A stretch of DNA of 64,000 nt from Ruminococcus flavefaciens AE3010 (GCF_000526795.1 NZ_JAGT01000001.1:186001-250000); one strand, 5' to 3'; shown: positions 7,707 to 16,921, numbered from the stretch's first letter. Notes: a model not told the origin generated them from the sequence alone. Program-made: numbers and translations.

Positions 7707-9638
7707 ATGATTGGTAATACAATTAAAAGGGCATTAGGTCTGACTGTTTCCGCTGTGATATTATCTTTTTGCGTTCCGTTTTCAGCCTCAGCTGTTGATC
7801 AGCTGGAAAAAGGCTGCATAGGTTCCTTTGATTATGAGATGTGGAATCAGAACTATCAAGGAAAGATCACGTTTGAACCTGATGAGGGAGCATTTACTTG
7901 TTCATGGGAAAATGTTGAAAGCTGTACATTCAGTATGGGAAAATACTATGATAGAAAACAGAATTACAAGTATCTTCTGACAGATGAACGATCACTGGGT
8001 TATGAAGCAGAATTTTTTCCCAAAGGTAATTCTTTCATTGGAGTACGCGGCTGGACAAACAATCCTTTTTTAGAATATATTATCGTAGAAGGCTATGGAA
8101 ACTGGTCTCTGCCGCAGGACATTGAAGAGTGTGGATCATATTACGTCGATAACAAGACTTACGATCTGTATAAACAGAACGTGTATAATATGGGAAGCTT
8201 TGACGGTACCTTGTCATATCCAAGATACTGGAGCGTATGTACCGAGAACTGTGCCAAAAATAATCAGAGAAACTATATTAAAGGCGATGTTGATATTTAC
8301 GAACACTTTGAAGCATTCAGCCAACTGGGAGTTGATATGTCAGGAAAGCTTTATGGAAATCTTCTGTATATCGGGAATTATAGATCCAGCGGCTCTGCAA
8401 ACGTAAAGAGGATATATACGTCTCCTATGGGTTCGGGACACGCACAGATACTCAGATATGGTCCATATGTTAAGAATCCTCGATTAAATTTTATGGACTC
8501 CAATGGATATTATCATATATATAATTTTGATTCGGATAAGATTATTGACTGGTCATCTTATCATGAATGCGATCTGTCTGTAGCCGAAAACGGTTATAGC
8601 GGCATTAAAGGTGACAATTGCCTGCTTGTATCTGATAGAGTTGAAGAATGGGACGGAGTTGATCTTCCTATTTCAAGCAATTTTTCATCAGGGGACAAAA
8701 TCGGTTTTGGTGCAGCGGTAATGCAGGACACGGAAGAATCAGTAGATTTTGTCCTGACAGTCATGTATGAAGATGAGGAAGGCGCAGATCACTTTGATGA
8801 AGCTGCTGTTGTTTCAGCACGCAAAGGCGAATGGGCAGATCTTTCGGCCGTATCATATACCATTCCCGAGAATGCATATAAGACAACTATACGCATTGAA
8901 ACAAAGGAAAGCGATACAGATTTTTACTTTGATAATGCTTATGTAGCCAATGCAGGGGTTCGATCCTATATGAATAAGCTGATAGAAGAGGGAAGTGATT
9001 CGGAATATGAAAAAGGCGATATAAATAAGGACGGTATCGTCGACGTTTTCGATATTATACCTCTCAGAAGAATTATCCTTGATCTATTGGCAGGCAAAGG
9101 CTCATATCTTTACAGAGCCGATGTAAACAGTGACGGAATGGTCAATGTAGCCGATCTTGTATGTCTGCAAAGATTTATTCTGGGTGTTGAAAAGCTTTCC
9201 GATAATGAAACAACTGCAGTCACGACAACTACGGCTGTTCTGACTGCTGCGTCATCAACTATTACTACCACTTTAACTACCACTGATAATAAAAGTCAGG
9301 TCAATACATCACAAACCGAAGCAGGCTATAATCATATAACGCAGGAAAAAGCAAAGGAAATGATGGCGGCAGATGACAAGCTTGTTATAGTCGATGTGCG
9401 GCGGCAGGACGAGTACGACAGCGGTCATATCCCCGGTGCAATACTGATACCGAACGAATCTATAGGTACGGAACAGCCTGAGAAATTACCTGACTTCAAT
9501 CAAGTGATTCTGATATACTGCCGAAGCGGCAATCGAAGTAAACAGGCTTCGCAGAAGCTGGCTGATATGGGATATACGCATATCTACGAATTCGGCGGCA
9601 TAATAGAATGGACCGGAGAGGTAGTCACAAGTGAATGA
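7707..9638 (+). CDS. Secreted GH11-like/CBM22-like/dockerin protein with C-terminal rhodanese
   Basis: 643 residues. Signal peptide 1-29 (cleavage near SASA). Residues ~40-235 have the GH11 xylanase fold signatures (FLEYIIVEGYGNW, TYDLYK, YWSV, YRSSGSANV). The nucleophile glutamate is kept (Glu123), but the acid/base glutamate of the family motif EGYxSSGS is Gly223 here (YIGNYRSSG), so normal xylan hydrolysis is unlikely. Residues ~270-415 resemble CBM22; ~437-495 is a dockerin with two loops (GDINKDGIVDVFD, ADVNSDGMVNVAD). After a Thr-rich linker (503-535) comes a complete rhodanese domain (~543-638) with active-site Cys605 in YCRSGNRS. GH11-CBM22-dockerin is a known ruminococcal layout; the rhodanese addition is the oddity. 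Role unknown: perhaps a xylan-binding scaffold component with a sulfur or redox domain. Confidence 0.85.
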   Translation: MIGNTIKRALGLTVSAVILSFCVPFSASAVDQLEKGCIGSFDYEMWNQNYQGKITFEPDEGAFTCSWENVESCTFSMGKYYDRKQNYKYLLTDERSLGYEAEFFPKGNSFIGVRGWTNNPFLEYIIVEGYGNWSLPQDIEECGSYYVDNKTYDLYKQNVYNMGSFDGTLSYPRYWSVCTENCAKNNQRNYIKGDVDIYEHFEAFSQLGVDMSGKLYGNLLYIGNYRSSGSANVKRIYTSPMGSGHAQILRYGPYVKNPRLNFMDSNGYYHIYNFDSDKIIDWSSYHECDLSVAENGYSGIKGDNCLLVSDRVEEWDGVDLPISSNFSSGDKIGFGAAVMQDTEESVDFVLTVMYEDEEGADHFDEAAVVSARKGEWADLSAVSYTIPENAYKTTIRIETKESDTDFYFDNAYVANAGVRSYMNKLIEEGSDSEYEKGDINKDGIVDVFDIIPLRRIILDLLAGKGSYLYRADVNSDGMVNVADLVCLQRFILGVEKLSDNETTAVTTTTAVLTAASSTITTTLTTTDNKSQVNTSQTEAGYNHITQEKAKEMMAADDKLVIVDVRRQDEYDSGHIPGAILIPNESIGTEQPEKLPDFNQVILIYCRSGNRSKQASQKLADMGYTHIYEFGGIIEWTGEVVTSE

Positions 9639-9663
9639 TATATAATGGAGTGAGCATAAATAA

Positions 9664-10209
9664 ATGAATATTGATAATACACTTTATGCAGGCAGACCTA
9701 CCGAGCGGCGCTCTGAAGTTGAAATAGCTATATACGATAAGCTTGACGCTCTGAGTATGGATTATAAGCGTGCTGACCACGACCACGCTGATACTATGGA
9801 AGATTGTCTGGCTATTGAGAAGGTACTTGGAGCTCAGATATGTAAGAATCTGTTTCTTTGTAACCGTCAGAAGACAAGCTTCTATATGCTCCTTATGCCA
9901 GGTGATAAGCCATTCAAGACCAAGTTCCTGACATCGCAGCTGAACTGCGCTCGCCTATCATTTGCAGAAGCGGACAAGATGCAGGAGTATCTCCATACTA
10001 TCCCTGGCTCTGTATCAGCGTTGGAGCTTATATTTGATACAGACAACAACATTCAGCTTGTAATAGATAATGACCTGATGAAGGACGAATACATCTGCGG
10101 ACACCCAGGCATCAACACTTCAACAGTCCGCCTGCTCCGTGATGATATGATGAGATACGTCCGCGAAGCTAAGCATGAGCCTACTTTTATAGATTTGCCG
10201 ACAGAATGA
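9664..10209 (+). CDS. ProX/YbaK-type prolyl-tRNA editing protein
   Basis: 181-residue free-standing editing domain that deacylates mischarged tRNA-Pro, most likely Ala-tRNA-Pro. Seen features: the catalytic lysine region (AQICKNLFLCN), FYMLLMPGDKPFK and the C-terminal ICGHPGINTSTVRL motif typical of the PrdX/ProXp-ala group. Starts 25 bp after the preceding dockerin gene; there is no functional link to it, and the start is preceded by TGGAGTGAGC. Confidence 0.88.
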   Translation: MNIDNTLYAGRPTERRSEVEIAIYDKLDALSMDYKRADHDHADTMEDCLAIEKVLGAQICKNLFLCNRQKTSFYMLLMPGDKPFKTKFLTSQLNCARLSFAEADKMQEYLHTIPGSVSALELIFDTDNNIQLVIDNDLMKDEYICGHPGINTSTVRLLRDDMMRYVREAKHEPTFIDLPTE

Positions 10210-10230
10210 TAGTTAAAGCCTCCACTCGGG

Positions 10231-10247
10231 TAATGTCATTAAGCTAA
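10231..10247 (+). mobile_element. Solo IS4-family end (17 bp)
   Basis: TAATGTCATTAAGCTAA, preceded by GGG, is identical to the terminal inverted repeat of the complete elements at 30132 and 49351, but the following sequence is not IS. It is a relic of an insertion followed by deletion, marking the 5' break of the LRR gene. Confidence 0.75.
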
Positions 10248-10249
10248 CT

Positions 10250-11206
10250 CTGATTATTCCTTCAAACATAGAAAAAATTGGAAATGATGCGTTCAATGGC
10301 CTGAAAAAACTATGTGAGATTAAATGCGTTGATGGCGAAGATTATTCGTTTTCTGATCTTTTTAAAAATGTCACATATATAGGTGATAGTGCATTTACAG
10401 GATGTGATAAGCTTGAAATTGGTGATTTAGTCTTGGGAAGTAAAGTGAAAAGCATCGGAAGAAGTGCTTTTATGTGGTGTGATTCAATAACAAGTTTATA
10501 TATTCCTGATACAGTCACATATATAGGAAGTGGGGCATTTGCATATTGCCCGAATATAAAAAAAGCAGAAATACATGCCAATATCGATAAAGAAAGCAGA
10601 ACATCAGGATGGCTATATGGTGCAAAATCTATGGAAGAATTGATAGTGCCTTCATTTACATTTGTATATGAAGATATAATCGGAGATGTTTTTGATTATG
10701 GTGCTCGTTCTATTCCTGATGGGCTAACAAAGGTTACTGTGCTTAGTGGAGATACAATTCCTGAGAATGCTTTTAATGACTTCCGAAATGTAACAGATCT
10801 TGAACTTCCATCTGAATTGATTTCTGTGGGGCAGCATGCAACTCATGATATGATAGCTTTGAAGAATGTATATTATGGTGGACCTGACGAAATATGGAAA
10901 GGTATTACTGAACATGCATTAGAAACAGAAAATGAACCTCTTTACAATGCAAAGAGAGTAATCCCTGCTGTTGAAGAACACATATATGGTGATGCTAATG
11001 GAGATGGTGAAATAGATATGTCTGATGCTGTACTTATAATGCAGGCACTTGCAAATCCGAATAAGTACGGAGTAAATGGAACCGATCCAAGTCATATAAC
11101 TTCAGAAGGATTTAAATATGCAGATACAGATGGAAATGGTTTGACGGTAAATGATGCACAACGTATACAGCTTTATCTCTTAGGTAAACTCAAAGTTTTA
11201 GGTTGA
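10250..11206 (+). pseudogene. 5'-truncated BspA-like leucine-rich-repeat dockerin protein
   Basis: About 318 codons remain with no start codon or signal peptide; the frame is already coding at 10250 (LIIPSNIEKIGNDAFNG), well upstream of the first TTG at 10433. Repeats of the LRR_5/BspA type (IPxTVTYIGSGAFAYC) fill the first ~220 residues. The end is a dockerin (GDANGDGEIDMSD, ADTDGNGLTVND). The 5' end is cut at a solitary IS end. The intact protein would have been secreted and attached to the cellulosome. Confidence 0.8.
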
Positions 11207-11218
11207 TATTTATAAATC

Positions 11219-11245
11219 TCCGGCCACATGGCCGGAGATTTTGCA
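11219..11245 (+). terminator. Rho-independent terminator after LRR pseudogene
   Basis: Hairpin CTCCGGCCA/TGGCCGGAG with a short loop, followed by ATTTTGC. Confidence 0.75.
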
Positions 11246-11305
11246 TATATAATGAGTTTTTCTCATATAATTCACTGACTAAATATCGCAAAAGGAGAAT
11301 AAGAT

Positions 11306-11491
11306 ATGAGAAAGACACATAAAAAGATAGTCAGCGGAGCACTTCTGTGCGGCTGTGCGCTGTTCACACTGTACGGAGCTTCACGTATTGCTGAAAGAGC
11401 AGAAAACGGTGCAATTTCGGTATCTGTTACAGATGCCGAAAAGGTAGTACCAATCGTAATTTTGGATGCTGGCCATGGCGAATCAACTTAA
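11306..11491 (+). pseudogene. N-terminal fragment of an N-acetylmuramoyl-L-alanine amidase
   Basis: 61 codons with a good ribosome binding site (AAAAGGAGAAT). It has a membrane anchor or signal segment (residues 10-26), then VPIVILDAGHGEST and a stop. IVxLDAGHGG is the zinc-ligand start of Amidase_3 (CwlD-like) domains, so the catalytic domain is lost just after its first motif. Broken gene. Confidence 0.7.
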
Positions 11492-11509
11492 ACATAGTTC
11501 ATTGTCGGT

Positions 11510-11538
11510 TTGATATTTTCAGGATTATATGGTATAAT
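11510..11538 (+). promoter_or_regulatory. Promoter of the DUF6055 dockerin gene
   Basis: TTGATA (11510-11515), 17 bp, TATAAT (11533-11538). About 130 nt of leader follow, with several short complementary segments (for example AGAGATTTGCTCTC near 11570-11582). Confidence 0.7.
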
Positions 11539-11670
11539 GACTTTATAAGATATAATGAATGCAAATCAGAGATTTGCTCTCTGCAATCGGGCGATTAAAC
11601 CATATACGCTTCGCTTATATGGCATAATGAAGAAAACGTTGAACGGAAAATCATATCAAGGAGGGATACA

Positions 11671-14322
11671 ATGAAAAAGCTCACATCTTTACTGGTGTCA
11701 GTGGCTGTGGAAGCCTCAATGCTGAGCTGTGTACCGCACACTGCTGCTGCGGAGGAGTACAAGATACTCGACAAGTGGGGCTATTGCCAGACAGCCAATT
11801 ATGCTGAGTCGGAGCATTTTGTCATCTTCTACGGCAACAATGACATCACCGGGCAGGTCAACGAGGCTTTTCTTAAGCGCAATCTCGCCAACTATGAGCA
11901 GCTGTGGAAATGCTACGGCGAGTATCTGGGCATGGAGAATATGAACGTTGACATCTATGGAAAGAGCTCTCAGAAGTATAAGACCAACGTCTATCTGACA
12001 AATACGGGGCTGGACAAATATCCTGAGGGCTGGGCGTTTATGAGCTCAGAGGACGGATACGGCATTGAGATAATCAGTCCTGACGCAATGCTGGACGAGC
12101 TTACCATCGCCCATGAATTTGGTCATGTTGTGACTATGCAGCAGAAGGCATGGGTTGATCAGGAGATAACCGGAGCGTGGTGGGAGTCTCTTGCCAACTG
12201 GTTCCGTGAGATGTACATAGGGAGCGATTATTACAGCGGTGATGTCAGGACCTGCTGGTTCGAGCCATATCTCCGCAATCTCAGCCTCACCATTCCCCAT
12301 GGCAGGAACTACTATGAAGTATGGCCGTTTCTGGTTTACCTCTCCTACAATCCCGATAATATTGATGGGCTCGGAGTAAAGGCTGTAAAGCGTATCATCT
12401 CCGAAGCAAAGCCCGATGAATACCCATTCGATACTATCACGAGGCTTTTCGGTTCAGATGCTCAGACTATCTTCGGAAACTATGCAAAGCGAATGGCGAC
12501 CTTTGATTTCGGCGCAAAAGAGGCTTACAATGCGGAATTTCACAAGAAGCTGGCAGAGTCTCCATTTTTCTGGAATCTGTACTACACCGTTTTGCAGGAC
12601 TACGGCAGTGGCTGGCTTCAGGTGCCTCAGGAGGAAGCTCCCATGCAGGGCGGTATCAATATTATACCGCTGAATATCACAGGTGATACTGTTTCAGCAG
12701 AACTCCGCGGTATCTCAAATGACAGCAATGCAGGCTGGAAGGCTTGTATCGTTACCGTTGACGCAAATGGAAAGGAGAGCTATTCAGAGCTTTTTGAAAG
12801 CGGACAAAAGGCGAGCGTATCTGCAAAGGGGGCTGTATCTGCGTACCTTACAGTTACTGCTATGCCCGCAAAATTGGTGAGAGTAAATGCCTTCCACAAG
12901 GAAAAGGACTCGCCGTACAGAGATGGCACTGAGCGCAGGCGCTATCCATATGAGGTGAAGCTCGGCGGCGCCGATGTCCGTCAAAGCGGCGGCTATTACA
13001 AGGGCAAGGGACATATTCATTCTAACGGCGGCGGCTGGGTAGCTGACAGTGCAAAGGTGGCTGATTCGGTATATGTTGGATCTGACGCTATGGTGCTTGG
13101 AAATGCAAAGCTCTCCGGAAACGTCCGCGTTGAGGATCATGCAGTTGTGGCAAACAGCGTAACTGCACAGGATAACGCAGTTATCAGCGGTCATGCGGTA
13201 GTTGACGGAGGTGGCTGGTACTACGATAACGGCTGGAAACAGGGAAGTATCAGCATAAGCGGAAATGCTGCAGTAAGCGGCAGTGCCGTTGTTACAGGCA
13301 CATGCTCCGTTTCGGATAATGCAAAGGTACTGCAAAAGGCATATATTGCCGATGCGGTAAAGCTGTCCGATAATGCAGCAGCAAAGGGAATGGCTTATCT
13401 TTACGGCAGCTCGGCATATACGGGAAGTGCGATTCTCGACGGCGACTACAGCAACGATAAGGCGGTCAGCGGCGGTGTGAACTTCGGCTGGCTTGACGAC
13501 TCCGGTCAGCATTCAGCGCCTAAGAACTACATCGCAGGCTATGACTTCGGAGAAGCTTCTCAGTACTGGGCAAAGGATGAATATACCGCCACATATGCCC
13601 GTCAGCTTGGTGCAGAGTGGGCTTCGGAGCGTACCTCAGCCAAGGGTGTTATTAACTTCAGCGGCAGTGAGGACTGTCTGCTTTTTGATACGTCACTGCT
13701 TCAGACCAGAGATATTCAGCTGAGTATAGGAGTTCTCTGGAAGGGCGGAGGCAATGGTCAGGAGATACTTCACTTTGGTGATGATAAAGCATGCGTTTCA
13801 CTTACTCCGTGCAATGAAAAAGGAACTGCGGAGCTTATTCTCACAGACGGAAAAATCACCGAAAAACTAACGGCTTCTGCTCCTCTTTCAAAGGGAGAGT
13901 GGAGCAAGATCACTGTCCGTATCATCAACGGCAAAGGCAGCCTGCTGATAAACGACAGGGAGGCGGCAAGCAGCACGCTTACCCTGGATATGCAGTCGGT
14001 TATGAGTGCTTCTGCCGATGACCGCGCAGTTATCGGAAAGAGCTTCAAAGGCGCTGTGGACTATATTCAGTTAAGCAGCAGTGCTGCCGATGAGCCTGCT
14101 GTAAGCTACAGCGGCAGGGAAGAGCCCGAAGAGGAAGGTATACGCGGCGATGTCAATGCTGACAAGCAGTTTAACGTTGCAGACCTTGTTGTGATGCAGA
14201 ACTGGCTTCTGGCAAAGCCGGGAGCTCAGCTTGAAGACTGGCAGGCAGGAGACCTGTGCGAGGACGGCATAACAGACATGTTTGACATGGTTATGATGAG
14301 AAAGCTTTTGTTGTTTCAGTGA
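11671..14322 (+). CDS. Secreted DUF6055 metallopeptidase-like protein with beta-helix, LamG and dockerin
   Basis: 883 residues. Signal peptide 1-27. Residues ~40-330 match a DUF6055-like zinc-peptidase fold: LTIAHEFGHVV with the HExxH-type motif HEFGH (His148) and WWESLANWFREMY with a likely third ligand. Residues ~450-600 are hexapeptide repeats (GNAxLSGNVRVEDHAVV type) forming a left-handed beta helix; ~612-812 is a LamG/concanavalin-like domain; ~823-883 is a dockerin (GDVNADKQFNVAD, GDLCEDGITDMFD). Ribosome binding site AAGGAGGGAT. Probably a cellulosome-attached protease or sugar-binding protein; the substrate is unknown. The second dockerin loop is shorter and less canonical. Confidence 0.82.
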   Translation: MKKLTSLLVSVAVEASMLSCVPHTAAAEEYKILDKWGYCQTANYAESEHFVIFYGNNDITGQVNEAFLKRNLANYEQLWKCYGEYLGMENMNVDIYGKSSQKYKTNVYLTNTGLDKYPEGWAFMSSEDGYGIEIISPDAMLDELTIAHEFGHVVTMQQKAWVDQEITGAWWESLANWFREMYIGSDYYSGDVRTCWFEPYLRNLSLTIPHGRNYYEVWPFLVYLSYNPDNIDGLGVKAVKRIISEAKPDEYPFDTITRLFGSDAQTIFGNYAKRMATFDFGAKEAYNAEFHKKLAESPFFWNLYYTVLQDYGSGWLQVPQEEAPMQGGINIIPLNITGDTVSAELRGISNDSNAGWKACIVTVDANGKESYSELFESGQKASVSAKGAVSAYLTVTAMPAKLVRVNAFHKEKDSPYRDGTERRRYPYEVKLGGADVRQSGGYYKGKGHIHSNGGGWVADSAKVADSVYVGSDAMVLGNAKLSGNVRVEDHAVVANSVTAQDNAVISGHAVVDGGGWYYDNGWKQGSISISGNAAVSGSAVVTGTCSVSDNAKVLQKAYIADAVKLSDNAAAKGMAYLYGSSAYTGSAILDGDYSNDKAVSGGVNFGWLDDSGQHSAPKNYIAGYDFGEASQYWAKDEYTATYARQLGAEWASERTSAKGVINFSGSEDCLLFDTSLLQTRDIQLSIGVLWKGGGNGQEILHFGDDKACVSLTPCNEKGTAELILTDGKITEKLTASAPLSKGEWSKITVRIINGKGSLLINDREAASSTLTLDMQSVMSASADDRAVIGKSFKGAVDYIQLSSSAADEPAVSYSGREEPEEEGIRGDVNADKQFNVADLVVMQNWLLAKPGAQLEDWQAGDLCEDGITDMFDMVMMRKLLLFQ

Positions 14323-14360
14323 CGGAAAAACTGATTACTTAAAAGTAATGAATATAAAGA

Positions 14361-14390
14361 TGCGCTCTCCATAGTGAGAGCGCATTTTTA
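14361..14390 (+). terminator. Terminator after DUF6055 gene
   Basis: Hairpin TGCGCTCTC/GAGAGCGCA followed by TTTTT. Confidence 0.8.
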
Positions 14391-14513
14391 TCAGGTGTCG
14401 ACAGGGGATTAGTCACGTTATAAAGCGAGGTATAGGAAAATACCTGTTAATACATTGAATCTGTACTATCTTTTCTTTTTTTGAGCGCCGGAGAAATTGA
14501 TATAAAATGCCTA

Positions 14514-14542
14514 TTGACAAATTACAGAATAAATGATAAAAT
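14514..14542 (+). promoter_or_regulatory. Promoter of methyltransferase gene
   Basis: TTGACA (14514-14519), 17 bp, TAAAAT (14537-14542), 58 bp upstream of the ATG. Confidence 0.75.
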
Positions 14543-14599
14543 ATGAATAGATGTTCATATGTTCATTTTGCGGAATGAATTTTACAGGAGGTTGTTGCC

Positions 14600-15211
14600 A
14601 TGAGCAAAAAGGTATTCTGGGACAAGATCTCACCAATCTATGACCTGTTTGAAACTATTTACAACAGAAAAGTTTTTACGGGAACAGGAGCAAAGGTCGC
14701 TGAAATGATAGAGCCTTCAGATAATGTACTGGAATGTGCCTGCGGAACAGGTGCTATTAGCATTTATATAGCGCAAAAATGTCGAAATCTTATTGCAACC
14801 GATTACGCTGTCGGAATGTTAAAGCAAGCTGAAAAAAAGTGCCATATGTATCAAAATGTTACTTTCAGAAGAGCTGACATAACGAATTTGAAATACAAAG
14901 ATGAAAGCTTTGATAAGGTAATTGCAGGAAATGTCATACACCTGCTTGATGAACCTGAAAAGGCTTTACACGAGCTTGAACGGGTAGTAAAGCAGGGCGG
15001 TAAGATCATTATCCCAACATACATCAATATGACAAGAAAATCAGGAAAGCTGGCAGTCAGGATTATTGAAATGCTGGGAGCTGATTTCAAAAAGCAGTTT
15101 GATATGGATTGCTACAAGAAATTTTTTTCAGATATGGGATATAAAAATGTGAAATACCACGTTGTGAACGGAAGAATGCCCTGTGCTATAGCTGTAATCG
15201 TGAAGGAATGA
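14600..15211 (+). CDS. SAM-dependent class I methyltransferase
   Basis: 203 residues. Motif I is VLECACGTGAISIYIA and motif II is NLIATDYAVGML; FRRADITNLKYKDESFDKVIAGNVIHLL follows, the UbiE/Methyltransf_11 pattern. The substrate cannot be read from the sequence. Good ribosome binding site (ACAGGAGGTTG). It is monocistronic: it has its own promoter and is followed by the IS relic at 15290. Confidence 0.85.
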   Translation: MSKKVFWDKISPIYDLFETIYNRKVFTGTGAKVAEMIEPSDNVLECACGTGAISIYIAQKCRNLIATDYAVGMLKQAEKKCHMYQNVTFRRADITNLKYKDESFDKVIAGNVIHLLDEPEKALHELERVVKQGGKIIIPTYINMTRKSGKLAVRIIEMLGADFKKQFDMDCYKKFFSDMGYKNVKYHVVNGRMPCAIAVIVKE

Positions 15212-15289
15212 CGGAATACATCATCAGATGATTTACCGCCATTTTTGATAGCAGCAACGAAGAGTAAAACAGTCCCCCACGCAGTTGCG

Positions 15290-15352
15290 TAATGTTTTTC
15301 AGCTTAGAAAAAGTTAAATAGTCACAGGATCAAATAGATCCTGTGACTATTT
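15290..15352 (+). mobile_element. Decayed left end of an IS4-family element
   Basis: TAATGTTTTTCAGCTTAG is followed by AAAAAGTTAAATAGTCACAG, resembling the left end of the full IS copies, including the internal protective hairpin (ATAGTCACAGGATC/GATCCTGTGACTAT, about 15318-15349). The IS body is absent. It sits in a broken CCCCACGCAGTTGCG-type hairpin, as expected for this element's target preference. Confidence 0.65.
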
Positions 15353-15412
15353 TTACAAAATATGCTCGTTTTTAAATACAGAAATAAAATATCGAAAATC
15401 GATAAATTAATA

Positions 15413-15441
15413 TTGACAAATAATATATTGCATGATATAAT
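15413..15441 (+). promoter_or_regulatory. Promoter of membrane-protein gene
   Basis: TTGACA (15413-15418), 17 bp, TATAAT (15436-15441): a consensus promoter. Confidence 0.85.
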
Positions 15442-15469
15442 GTAAGCAAGATAAAGGAGGTCGTTTGTT

Positions 15470-16624
15470 ATGCTTCAGAGCCTGTTATTTTATATTTTCT
15501 TCTTTGGAATATTTTTGTTTTTCCCGATGATCATTTGCATAAGGAACTGCTATTTTGCATTCAAGTATCCTCATATGACCTTTGAGGAGAGATCTGCTCA
15601 CAAATATCATAAGGTTTCTGAAAGGAAAAATGATATGGCAGTTATTCTTCTGGGCGCACTTTTTTCCTATTTATGGACTGATTTATTTCTAATAGGCTTC
15701 AGAACTATCTCAATTGATTACGATGAACCTGCATATGTGGGATATTTTCATAACGTGCTGCACAGCGAATACGGGATTACAGTAAAAATAACGCTGTTTA
15801 TTGCACTTGTTTCACTGACAGTCATCGCTTCTTTTAACGCAGAAAAGATCTCACCCTTACCTCAGGCTCTATGCTTTGGATTTACTGCTCTCGGAGAGAT
15901 ATTGTTTAGCTTCGTTATAATCCAATTTTCGATCAATTACTCTGTATTTATAATTCCTCTCGCATTTTATCTTGTCAATTTAATAATAGTAACAGCAAAA
16001 CTTACAAGGAGATATATCATGGCATACCTTGAATACAAGGAGAACCATGATACGGTATACCGCTTTAAAATAGCTGAGAAGCTTGAAGCAAAACTGACAA
16101 GCGCAGCTACTCTTACTGCTTTTCACTTCCTTATGATACTTCCTGCCGTACTTATTTTAATAATATTATATGTTATTCTCGGACAGGGACCTGACGGTGT
16201 AATAAAGGCATTTACCATGACGGCAGATTGGACGTTTTCTAAGCAGATACCGCCTCCTCCTATCGACTATAAAGGGCATTATCTCTGCACTGTTGCCGCA
16301 GGGGGACATGAAAAAATAGTCAAGCCTGTACGTTACGGAAAACGCCGAGGTGAGACTATAGTTGTCAATCGTCAGCTGCTTGTTTCCAATGCCTTTGAGG
16401 ATCTTATAATGGAAAGAATGCCCCGCTTCCACAGGATTGTCCGCGGCTTCTACGATAAGCACGGTTATCCTGTCTCAAAATACATAACTACCCGCACCCG
16501 TGCTGATGTAGTTTATTTTGTAATGAAGCCCCTTGAATGGCTGTTCATATTATTCCTGTACACATTTGACACTCACCCCGAAAACCGTATTGTCGTTCAG
16601 TATTCGGACTACTATAAAAAGTAA
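15470..16624 (+). CDS. Multi-span membrane protein of unknown function
   Basis: 384 residues; no family recognised. Hydrophobic segments lie at about 1-24, 55-75, 103-122, 130-150, 155-175 and 215-238. They are followed by a ~140-residue hydrophilic tail with YLCTVAAGGHEKIVKPVRYGKRRGETIVVNRQ split by basic clusters, and a short hydrophobic stretch near 355. The KPVRYGxRxGxxIxVNRQLLVSNAFEDLI region reads like a conserved cytoplasmic domain. Ribosome binding site AAAGGAGGTCG. Own promoter and terminator, so a single-gene unit. Confidence 0.75.
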   Translation: MLQSLLFYIFFFGIFLFFPMIICIRNCYFAFKYPHMTFEERSAHKYHKVSERKNDMAVILLGALFSYLWTDLFLIGFRTISIDYDEPAYVGYFHNVLHSEYGITVKITLFIALVSLTVIASFNAEKISPLPQALCFGFTALGEILFSFVIIQFSINYSVFIIPLAFYLVNLIIVTAKLTRRYIMAYLEYKENHDTVYRFKIAEKLEAKLTSAATLTAFHFLMILPAVLILIILYVILGQGPDGVIKAFTMTADWTFSKQIPPPPIDYKGHYLCTVAAGGHEKIVKPVRYGKRRGETIVVNRQLLVSNAFEDLIMERMPRFHRIVRGFYDKHGYPVSKYITTRTRADVVYFVMKPLEWLFILFLYTFDTHPENRIVVQYSDYYKK

Positions 16625-16631
16625 ACTGAAT

Positions 16632-16655
16632 GTCCCCGCAGTTGCGGGGACGTAT
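16632..16655 (+). terminator. Hairpin after membrane-protein gene
   Basis: GTCCCCGCA/TGCGGGGAC perfect stem, two-base loop; weak T content follows. Possibly a terminator. Confidence 0.55.
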
Positions 16656-16795
16656 TCGTATATAAGTGGCTGAAAGAGGAAGTATGCCAAAGATTACTTT
16701 AGTCCGGAAACAGAAATCCCTTTTTTGTATTTCCCTTATTATATCATTTTTAACTTGACCAGGTGGTATGGAAAGTTAGTGGGGATAACTAAAAA

Positions 16796-16921
16796 AGCAC
16801 TTCTGATTTCTCGGAAGTGCCTGTTTCATGAGTGTGGAAAAAGAGATTCGAACTCACGGTCTTCTGATCCACAAGCCTATCAGTACGGATATTCCACGGT
16901 TTTGCTCATGTCGATAAAGTA
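16796..16921 (-). other. Degenerate tRNA-like tail and hairpin in a gene-free stretch
   Basis: On the minus strand, 16834-16897 starts GTGGAAT and ends TTTTTCCAC (acceptor-like pairing) and contains GAGTTCGAATCTC, a T-arm. However, it is too short (~64 nt) and the D arm cannot be folded, so it is a tRNA remnant or attachment-site relic and not a working tRNA. Next to it is a hairpin GCACTTC...GAAGTGC (16798-16820). Nothing else is recognisable between 16655 and 17048. Confidence 0.4.

Noticed and set aside
12784..13512. 242-codon minus-strand frame opposite the beta-helix region
   Set aside because: Antisense of a repetitive coding region with no signals of its own.
16834..16897. A functional tRNA gene on the minus strand
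   Set aside because: Acceptor and T-arm-like parts are there, but the total is too short, the D arm cannot form and the T stem has mismatches.
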